The notes beneath the pieces were generated by a model. The model was given only the letters and a program-made list of their open reading frames with translations, searched no databases and was not told where the DNA came from. A DNA stretch of 64,000 nt from Bacteroidota bacterium (GTDB taxonomy: Bacteria; Bacteroidota; Bacteroidia; Bacteroidales; FEN-979): the NCBI GenBank assembly GCA_026391355.1, contig JAPLDH010000045.1:167620-231619 (forward strand), written 5' to 3'. The translations under genes and the position numbers were made by a program. Positions 46,910 to 53,670 of the stretch are shown here, in pieces (the stretch's first letter is position 1; each line of letters starts with the position of its first letter).

Positions 46910-47023
46910 AGATTTCTTTTTGTTGAAGTGGATATTTTTAATTAGAAATCAATTCATAAAAATGTACCTGTGACTTGGAATGTATATGTTTCCGGTGATT
47001 TTTTTTGCAGGGAGCACATGCAA

Positions 47024-47102
47024 CAAATTTATCCTAGCAAAAGTGTGAAGGCAAATGTTAGGACTGTCCCTGCATCAAAAGGGCTGTTTATACGTAAATT
47101 AT
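47024..47102 (-). promoter_or_regulatory. Promoter with conserved upstream activator-type cassette, copy B
   Basis: On the minus strand TTTG (47055-47052), 20 bp, then TAAATTTG (47031-47024) form an exact Bacteroidota promoter. CAGCCCT (47086-47080) and CAGTCCT (47066-47060) lie 20 bp apart and 4 bp before the -33 box, with TACGTAAATTAT at 47091-47102. All distances equal those of the copy at 33066-33144, while the spacer sequences differ in part. It drives the 2046-aa gene, with a leader of roughly 110 nt. Confidence 0.82.
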
Positions 47103-47142
47103 GAATGTAAGTGACTGTATTGCAGCGGCTCAGAATATCCGG

Positions 47143-48918
47143 CTATTCAGGGTTCAGTTTGTTTTTAACAGCCCTGTCACGGAATTGGTTGGGGGTTAAA
47201 CCTACCAGGGTTTTAAACTTTTTATGGAAATTGGAATTGGATTTAAAGCCTGCAACTTCCCCAATCCCCTCTACTGACAGATGCTTGAGCGAGGTATCCT
47301 GTAACATATCCCTCGCTGAACGGATCCTGTATTCACAGATCAGGTCGTAGAAGTTTTGATGGTATTGATCGTTTATTAATTTCGAAAGATAAGTGCGGTT
47401 CGTGTTTAATTTCCTGCAAAATTCATCCATATTGACATCCGACCAGAGGTATGGCTTTTCTTCAATTAAAAATTTTTGCAGCCGCAACCCTAATCCCTGG
47501 TACAGTTCATTGGAATCGGGACTGTTTGAAACTTCTGATTCGGGAAGGGTTACAATATTTTCATCAAACTTCTTCTCAAACTGTAACAATCGCAGGTTCT
47601 GACTAACAAGGTTTTGGTAAGCCCTGCTTTTAACCCTTAACAAAACGAATATAAGTACCAGAAATATTAAGATAACAAATGTTACAACGACAAAAACATA
47701 CAGCAAAATGTTTTTCTTACTAATAGTTATTTCTTTGATCTGGTTGTCTTTCCGTAAAATCACATTCTCCTTTTCTTTTTTTTCGGTTTCATACTTTGTC
47801 TGAATCTCAGCAATTTTTTCCCTGGTTTCCTGTCCTGAAACCGAATCTTTCAATTCTTCATAGCGTTTATAATATTTCAGGGCTAACTCTTTTTTCCCTT
47901 TTTTTTCATAAACCTCCGACAGCACTTTGTAGTTTTCAGATATTTTTTGTAAAGCTCCTATTTCCTGTGAGATAACCAGAGCCATGGAAATATAATAATA
48001 AGCGGAATCGTACTGTCCTGATTGTATAAAGTACCTGGCAATGTTCCGGTTCACTATCGTAAGGTTTGATTTGTCACCCAGTTCAATTGAAATTTTTCTC
48101 GCCATTTTAATAAATAGCATTGCGCTGTCAATCTTGTCCTGATTTTCGAAAATGTTGGCTATGTTATTCAGGATTTTACATTCATAATGTTTATCACAGA
48201 TGTTCCTGGATAATTTCAAAGCCAAAAGATACGCATGAGAAGCAAGTTTGTATTTTTTTTGCCTCTTGCAGATCATTCCTATATTGCAGTAAGAAGCAGC
48301 GATTCGTGTGCTGTCATTGATCTCCATGGCATACTTTAGAGCGTTCTCAAAGTACGTAAGTGGCTTTTTTACACTGTCGAGGGTGTGATAAAGCAGTCCC
48401 ATGTTTGTGTAAAGGATCGAATATAACTTTTTTACTGAGTTCTTTAAGGAGTCATTTTTTATGAGTGAATCACAACTTTTTTCAGTTTCGGTAAAATAAT
48501 GTATTGCTTTCTGGTAATCACCCTTTTGGTTATAAGCGTCACCACATAAATTGGTGATCTCAGCAGCATTCAGAAAATCATGATTTTCAATATCAAGTTG
48601 GTAAGCTTTCCCAAAATAGACCAGGCCTTTATCATATTCACTTCTGAGGTACCAAGAATATCCAATTCTTTTGTTGGCCAGCGCCTCATTATATTTATCA
48701 TGGAGTTCCTTTGCCAGGATTATGGCCTTTGATCCATATTTCACACAACTGTCGGGAGACTGGGATATATACTTTTTGGTCAGGGATTGAAGCGTTTTTA
48801 ATTTTTCCGGACCTTTTAATGATTGAATCTGTATTAGCAGACTGTCGGTCTTCGCGACGGTAGAAAAGTAAAAAAGCAAAACAAATATGATGAATGAAAT
48901 CTTTTGCACATTATTCAA
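47143..48918 (-). CDS. Membrane-anchored TPR protein with C-terminal AraC-type DNA-binding domain
   Basis: The 591-aa protein has an N-terminal signal or membrane segment and about seven TPR units between residues 60 and 350 (NKRIGYSWYLRSEYDKGLVYF, YCNIGMICKRQKKYKLASHA). A coiled coil (ETREKIAEIQTKYETEKKEK) leads to a membrane helix near 400-425. An AraC-type double helix-turn-helix closes the protein (MDEFCRKLNTNRTYLSKLIN, then GEVAGFKSNSNFHKKFKTLVG). The topology implies a periplasmic TPR sensor that drives DNA binding from the membrane. Such proteins are common regulators in Bacteroidota. It lies directly upstream of the cassette promoter at 47024-47102 and is the best candidate to bind the 20-bp-spaced heptamers. 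Confidence 0.88.
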   Translation of the reverse strand: MNNVQKISFIIFVLLFYFSTVAKTDSLLIQIQSLKGPEKLKTLQSLTKKYISQSPDSCVKYGSKAIILAKELHDKYNEALANKRIGYSWYLRSEYDKGLVYFGKAYQLDIENHDFLNAAEITNLCGDAYNQKGDYQKAIHYFTETEKSCDSLIKNDSLKNSVKKLYSILYTNMGLLYHTLDSVKKPLTYFENALKYAMEINDSTRIAASYCNIGMICKRQKKYKLASHAYLLALKLSRNICDKHYECKILNNIANIFENQDKIDSAMLFIKMARKISIELGDKSNLTIVNRNIARYFIQSGQYDSAYYYISMALVISQEIGALQKISENYKVLSEVYEKKGKKELALKYYKRYEELKDSVSGQETREKIAEIQTKYETEKKEKENVILRKDNQIKEITISKKNILLYVFVVVTFVILIFLVLIFVLLRVKSRAYQNLVSQNLRLLQFEKKFDENIVTLPESEVSNSPDSNELYQGLGLRLQKFLIEEKPYLWSDVNMDEFCRKLNTNRTYLSKLINDQYHQNFYDLICEYRIRSARDMLQDTSLKHLSVEGIGEVAGFKSNSNFHKKFKTLVGLTPNQFRDRAVKNKLNPE

Positions 48919-48928
48919 TTTATATATA

Positions 48929-48961
48929 CAAATCTAAAACATTTAATTTAAGATTGGCAAA
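48929..48961 (-). promoter_or_regulatory. Promoter of the TPR-AraC gene
   Basis: On the minus strand TTTG (48961-48958) and TAGATTTG (48936-48929) are 21 bp apart, matching TTTG-N19-21-TAnnTTTG. The -7 box ends 10 nt before the ATG, so the leader is a few bases at most. The heptamers of the cassette promoters are absent here. Confidence 0.7.
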
Positions 48962-49163
48962 TCTATTCAAAATAAGTGTCAGTTGAAAAGAAGGGGATGG
49001 AGGGGATTTAGGTTCATTTTTCCTGAAGATAACAAATTTTCTTTTTTTTTTGTATGATTCAGGTAAAATGTTCATATTTGTCGATCAACATTATTAAATT
49101 TGAATTTTTTTGGAATATAAGTCTTTTCATGTGCTTACGTTGAATCACAAACCAGTTGCACAC

Positions 49164-49808
49164 ATGCTGACAAAAATTCTGAACAAACGCACCCTTCTTG
49201 ATCTGATAATCTATCTTGTAATTCCATTATTGATTTGGAACACCTGCCGTTCATTCCTGGGCGACTACCTGGCCATGCTACTGTCAACAGTGCCAGGTAT
49301 AATCTATACTCTTTTAACTTTCTTTATAGAGAAACAATACAGTATCACGGGCTTATTTATTCTTGCCACCATGATCATCGGCGGTATGCTGGATATCTAT
49401 TCCAGAACGGCACATCAGATGCTTTGGAACATTGTTTACACAAATATCGGCCTGGTGGTATTCTGGTGTTTCACGATGATAATTAAAAAGCCGATGGCAA
49501 TGTTTTTCTTTATTGACTACGCATATCTTCATGGCGTTCCGAAGGAACATAGCCGTTCATTATACAGCCAGATGCCATTTTTCCGATATTTTATGTTTTT
49601 GACCGGATTTTTGGCTGTTCGTGATCTTTCAGATATATTTATAAGGATATTCCTGATCCATGTTTATGATGTGCAAGGTTTCAATAACATCAAGATCATT
49701 ACCCAGATATGGAATACCTTAACGACGATCATGTTCGTATATGGGATCATTTTAATCATTAATAAAATCCTGCTTCATAAGACAGACTCCGTACAAGATA
49801 CTCAGTAA
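49164..49808 (+). CDS. VC0807-like integral membrane protein
   Basis: From the ATG at 49164 the product is 214 aa with about six predicted membrane helices (LLDLIIYLVIPLLIWN, MLLSTVPGIIYTLLTFF, TTIMFVYGIILIINKI). The layout resembles the VC0807 family, whose function is not established. A longer reading from 49110 adds a polar N-terminal stretch and is less likely. It is the first gene of the plus-strand natural-product locus, 36 nt before the small basic peptide gene. It may serve immunity or export, though this is inferred from position only. Confidence 0.65.
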   Translation: MLTKILNKRTLLDLIIYLVIPLLIWNTCRSFLGDYLAMLLSTVPGIIYTLLTFFIEKQYSITGLFILATMIIGGMLDIYSRTAHQMLWNIVYTNIGLVVFWCFTMIIKKPMAMFFFIDYAYLHGVPKEHSRSLYSQMPFFRYFMFLTGFLAVRDLSDIFIRIFLIHVYDVQGFNNIKIITQIWNTLTTIMFVYGIILIINKILLHKTDSVQDTQ

Positions 49809-49844
49809 TCTGAATTAATGTTTCACAAATCAAAAACAAAAATT

Positions 49845-50126
49845 ATGGAAAACCAGAAAAAACGTTTTATTCCATCCCCTCCAAAGGGACCTTCCGCAAG
49901 CAGCATGCCTGCAAAAATTGGACAAAAGAGCACGGATAAAGGTGTGGACAAACTTCCAAAAATGCCCGAAATGCCCAATGTGGGCTTTAGGGGATTTAAA
50001 ATGGTTGAGAACATGAAAAAGCAGTTATGGGATCACCATAAAAAATTCCATCTTGATGCAGATGGAAACTGGAAGCCCAAATTAATGGAAAAGGGATTTA
50101 AACTAATGAAAAAATTCAAAGGGTAA
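49845..50126 (+). CDS. Small basic peptide of the export locus, 93 aa
   Basis: The peptide is rich in Lys, Pro and Met: KRFIPSPPKGPSAS, then KLPKMPEMPN, then an amphipathic basic end LMEKGFKLMKKFKG. There is no signal peptide, Cys pair, double-glycine leader or recognisable nitrile-hydratase or Nif11 leader. I prefer the ATG at 49845 to the upstream start at 49818. Its place right before NHLM-type export genes is where a precursor peptide would be expected. It could be a secreted cargo, an accessory protein of the transporter or an unrelated small gene. Confidence 0.6.
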   Translation: MENQKKRFIPSPPKGPSASSMPAKIGQKSTDKGVDKLPKMPEMPNVGFRGFKMVENMKKQLWDHHKKFHLDADGNWKPKLMEKGFKLMKKFKG

Positions 50127-50213
50127 TCTTTTTCATTAAATATAGTGTTTTCGGCGGGTTAACTTGACATCCTGCTTTTTTGTGTATTTTTTTAACCAGC
50201 AACAAATTTCATT

Positions 50214-51464
50214 ATGGATAATGCAGAAAAATCGCAGCCTAAAGGAGATGCAGGCAATCCTGAAGAAATGAACCGCATGTTGAAAATTACACGCCCCCGC
50301 TATTGGATCTCCCTTTCTGCTTTAGCGCTTCTGACCCTTATCTCGATATCCTGGGGGATATTCGGAAGCATCCCTCAGCGAATTGACGGTTTGGGGGAAA
50401 TAGTCAGCGGGAAGGGACTTCACGGAATTATAGCAATCTACCCGGGAGGCGTTGAACAGGTCCATTGTGAATTAGGGGAAAAGGTAAAACAGGGAGACGT
50501 TCTGCTCCACCTGCTTCAACCACAAATCAAGCATCAGTTGGTTGAAATGAACGCACAACTTGATCTTCTGAAAATGCAGGATTCACTTCTTCTGACCAAG
50601 GATACATTAGATTATCCTGCAAAGATGCGGTATTACAATCTGGAACAGGATCGACTGAATAAAGAACTTGCTCATCTCCAGGATCAGATTACTTTTTTTG
50701 AGATTAAGATTCAGCAGCAAAAGGATCTCTGGGATAAAGGACTTGCTACAAGGGAGGACTTTGTAGATGCAAATAATCAATTGGCCGATGCTCATAATCA
50801 AAGGATCCAAACCGAACAAATGGTCAAGACCAATGAGTTGGATAAGCAATCATGGAACTATGACCGCAAATACAAGATAGAAGATTACCAGGGTCAGATC
50901 CAGATCATGAAGAAGAAAATTGCCGATCTCCAGGATGATTATGATCGCCAGACCATTGTTTGCAGCCCCGTTGACGGAATCGTCATTGATAAGTCGGTAA
51001 CCAGTGGCGACTTCGTAAATGCGGGAACCCGTATGATGGTAATTGAGGATTTGGAAAATCAAAGTAACCATTTGCTTGATCTCTTTATCCCGTTTAATTC
51101 AAATTCCATTATAGAACCCGGCATGCAGGTCATGATCGAACCTTTTACGGTGAATCATAATCTTTATGGCTGGTTAATGGGGAAGGTGGTCGGGGTAAAC
51201 CATTTTGTATCCAATACCAACTCCATGATTGATGAATTAAACAATCCTGATCTTGTAGCGTTAATACAACAACAGGGACCGACATACAGGGTGAAGATCG
51301 CTCTAATATCTGATCCCGGCACAAAAAGCGGATTCCGGTGGTCGAATAAAACGGGGCCTCCATACACCATCAATACAGGGACCCTTTGCAGGGCCTCGGT
51401 ACTGGTCAAAGAAAGACCCCCTATCGACTATATCATTCCAATATTTAAATCATTTTTCGAATAA
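50214..51464 (+). CDS. HlyD-family adaptor, NHLM bacteriocin-system type
   Basis: The 416-aa protein has one membrane helix near residues 32-52. A lipoyl-like half (LGEKVKQGDVLLHL) is followed by a long coiled-coil hairpin (residues about 95-250) and the second lipoyl half (SPVDGIVIDKSVTSGDFVNAG). The C-terminal barrel region completes the adaptor. It links the inner-membrane ABC proteins to the outer-membrane channel encoded downstream. Layout and neighbours match the HlyD member of NHLM export operons. Confidence 0.83.
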   Translation: MDNAEKSQPKGDAGNPEEMNRMLKITRPRYWISLSALALLTLISISWGIFGSIPQRIDGLGEIVSGKGLHGIIAIYPGGVEQVHCELGEKVKQGDVLLHLLQPQIKHQLVEMNAQLDLLKMQDSLLLTKDTLDYPAKMRYYNLEQDRLNKELAHLQDQITFFEIKIQQQKDLWDKGLATREDFVDANNQLADAHNQRIQTEQMVKTNELDKQSWNYDRKYKIEDYQGQIQIMKKKIADLQDDYDRQTIVCSPVDGIVIDKSVTSGDFVNAGTRMMVIEDLENQSNHLLDLFIPFNSNSIIEPGMQVMIEPFTVNHNLYGWLMGKVVGVNHFVSNTNSMIDELNNPDLVALIQQQGPTYRVKIALISDPGTKSGFRWSNKTGPPYTINTGTLCRASVLVKERPPIDYIIPIFKSFFE

Positions 51465-51494
51465 TTCTCATTTCTAAACAATCGAGATCTATTT

Positions 51495-53669
51495 ATGAGA
51501 AATGAGCATGTGAAAAAAAAGGTTCCGGTCATTCTCCAGATCGGGGAAAATGAATCCGGTCCGGTTGCTCTCACAATGGTTTTTTCGTATTATCATTGTT
51601 ATCCGGTCAAAGATGCCCTGAACCAGGAATGTGGCATTTCTGATAATTCGAAAATCCCTGCCGACCGTTTGATGAAAGTTGCTGTCGCCCATGGTTTCAG
51701 ATCGGAATTGCGCGACTGCAGTGTGGCTGAATTGAAATCGCTTCAAATGCCTGTAATCATTGGAATTTGTGGCGGATATTACAGCGTTTTAACCGGTTAT
51801 AACAAGCAATTTTACTTGCTGAATGACACCCATGAGGGGGTAAAAAAACTCAGTGAAAAGGAACTGGAAAAAATATATGAAGGAACGGCACTGATCATCA
51901 CTCCAGGTCCTGATTTTAAACTGGATAAACACCAGAATGTTTTTATTGACAGGGTAAGGCAACGATTGAAGCCAAGCCGGTTTGACCTTGTATTTGTTCT
52001 GATATGTGGCGGTATCCTCGTCATTCCTGCAATTATCATGGCAGGTCTGAACAAGCTGTTCTTTGACGATATCATCAACCTGAACCAGCCCAGTTACTTT
52101 AAACCCATGCTGGTCGTCATTGCCGCGCTTTTCTTTTTTAACGGTTTCCTGACTTACCTGCAGCAAAAGATCCTTGTCAAGATCGAATTACGACTTGCCA
52201 TTGAAGAATCTTCGAAGCTTCTGATTCATATACTGAAACTGCCTATCCGTTTCTTTATGTCGCGACAACCCGGCGAGATATTCAAACGCATACAACTCAA
52301 TGATGACCTTGCATCACTGCTTTCAACCGAACTTTCGGCAACAGCCGCAAGCATGATAACGGTTTTGTTTTATGCCGTTGTCATGATACAATATAATCTT
52401 CTTCTCACAGTAATCGGTGTTACGGTGATCCTTGTGAACCTTTTTGTTCTTCGCGTCATTTCCGAAAAACGGTCCACCCTTAACCAACTCCTCTTTGAAC
52501 GGAACCAACGAACATTCAGTACAGCCGGTGTAGGACTGGAGCAAATAGAAACGATCAAAGCTACGGGGTCCGAAAATGATTTCTACGGCCTCTGGTCAGG
52601 AAGCCTTTCCAACGCCGTAATATTTAACCAGAAATTGAATGTCACTTCCAACCTGCTGGAAACCCTGCCCGATTTTCTTTCAAACCTGAATACCATAATT
52701 CTTCTTACCCTTGGAGGCCTGCTTGTTATTTACGGGGAAATGACGATTGGTGTTTTTATTGCCTTTCAGAGCCTGATGTTAAATTTTACCGGACCGGTCA
52801 AGACGGTCGTATCCATGGGGAGTGACCTTCAGGAAGCAAAGAGCAACCTGAACACCATTCAGGATGCCTTGTCGACCAAAGAAGATATTTATTTTACAAG
52901 CAACACAAATGATAACCCAAAAACTATACTCCCTGCCGATTCCAAATTGCACGGATTCCTGGATTTCAGGAATGTCACCTTCGGATATGACCGTTTTAGC
53001 AATCCTCTGATTGAAAATTTTTCACTGCATGTGGAACCCGGGAAACGAATAGCACTGGTCGGAGGTTCGGGTTCCGGAAAGTCAACCCTGGCAAAGCTGG
53101 TTGCAGGTTTGTATCATCCCTGGGCAGGCGAGATCCTTTTTGATGGTAAGGAGCGTGCTTTTTATTCCGAGGACATCATCAGAAACTCAATTTCCCTGGT
53201 TGACCAGGAAATATTCCTTTTCAAAGGTACTGTCAGCGATAATTTAACGATGTGGAATACGACCATAGGGACTCCTGACATCATCCAGGCAACCAAAGAT
53301 TCCTGCATTCATGATATTATCTCATCCAGGCCGGGCGGTTACAACGGTATTCTCATCAATGCCGGAAGCAACCTAAGCGGAGGTCAGAGACAACGTGTTG
53401 AAATTGCCCGTGCACTGGTGGTAAATCCAACCATTCTTGTCATGGATGAAGCAACCAGCGCATTGGATGCCAATACCGAAAAGATCATCGACAACAACAT
53501 TCGCCGCAGAGGATGCACTACGTTGATCATTGCTCACCGGCTCAGCACGATCCGTGATTGCGACGAAATCATCGTCCTTGACAAAGGAAAAGTCGTTCAA
53601 CGCGGAACCCATGACGAGATGATCAAAGATCAGATGGGAATTTATTTTAAACTGGTAAATCTCAACTGA
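51495..53669 (+). CDS. NHLM-type ABC exporter with degenerate C39 peptidase domain
   Basis: The 724-aa protein is a full ABC half-transporter. The N-terminal C39-like domain (residues 8-140) keeps the fold but not the active site. The catalytic Cys is Ser21 in NESGPVALTMVF, the His position is Tyr95 in GGYYSVLTGY, and only Asp111 in LNDTHEG remains. Six membrane helices span about 165-445. The ATPase has Walker A VGGSGSGKSTL, signature NLSGGQRQRVEIA and Walker B ILVMDEATSALD. It should export a substrate without cleaving a leader, like the C39-like domains that only bind cargo. It is 30 nt after the adaptor gene and one base before the next ABC gene. Confidence 0.87.
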   Translation: MRNEHVKKKVPVILQIGENESGPVALTMVFSYYHCYPVKDALNQECGISDNSKIPADRLMKVAVAHGFRSELRDCSVAELKSLQMPVIIGICGGYYSVLTGYNKQFYLLNDTHEGVKKLSEKELEKIYEGTALIITPGPDFKLDKHQNVFIDRVRQRLKPSRFDLVFVLICGGILVIPAIIMAGLNKLFFDDIINLNQPSYFKPMLVVIAALFFFNGFLTYLQQKILVKIELRLAIEESSKLLIHILKLPIRFFMSRQPGEIFKRIQLNDDLASLLSTELSATAASMITVLFYAVVMIQYNLLLTVIGVTVILVNLFVLRVISEKRSTLNQLLFERNQRTFSTAGVGLEQIETIKATGSENDFYGLWSGSLSNAVIFNQKLNVTSNLLETLPDFLSNLNTIILLTLGGLLVIYGEMTIGVFIAFQSLMLNFTGPVKTVVSMGSDLQEAKSNLNTIQDALSTKEDIYFTSNTNDNPKTILPADSKLHGFLDFRNVTFGYDRFSNPLIENFSLHVEPGKRIALVGGSGSGKSTLAKLVAGLYHPWAGEILFDGKERAFYSEDIIRNSISLVDQEIFLFKGTVSDNLTMWNTTIGTPDIIQATKDSCIHDIISSRPGGYNGILINAGSNLSGGQRQRVEIARALVVNPTILVMDEATSALDANTEKIIDNNIRRRGCTTLIIAHRLSTIRDCDEIIVLDKGKVVQRGTHDEMIKDQMGIYFKLVNLN

Positions 53670-53670
53670 C

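Noticed and set aside
33066-47102. Remnants of a mobile element at the two similar intergenic segments
   Set aside because: Only the promoter elements and their distances are conserved. There are no terminal repeats, target duplications or coding remnants.
49845-50126. Classical lanthipeptide or lasso precursor
   Set aside because: No double-glycine, nitrile-hydratase or Nif11 leader, no Cys/Ser/Thr-rich core, and no modification enzyme in the window.
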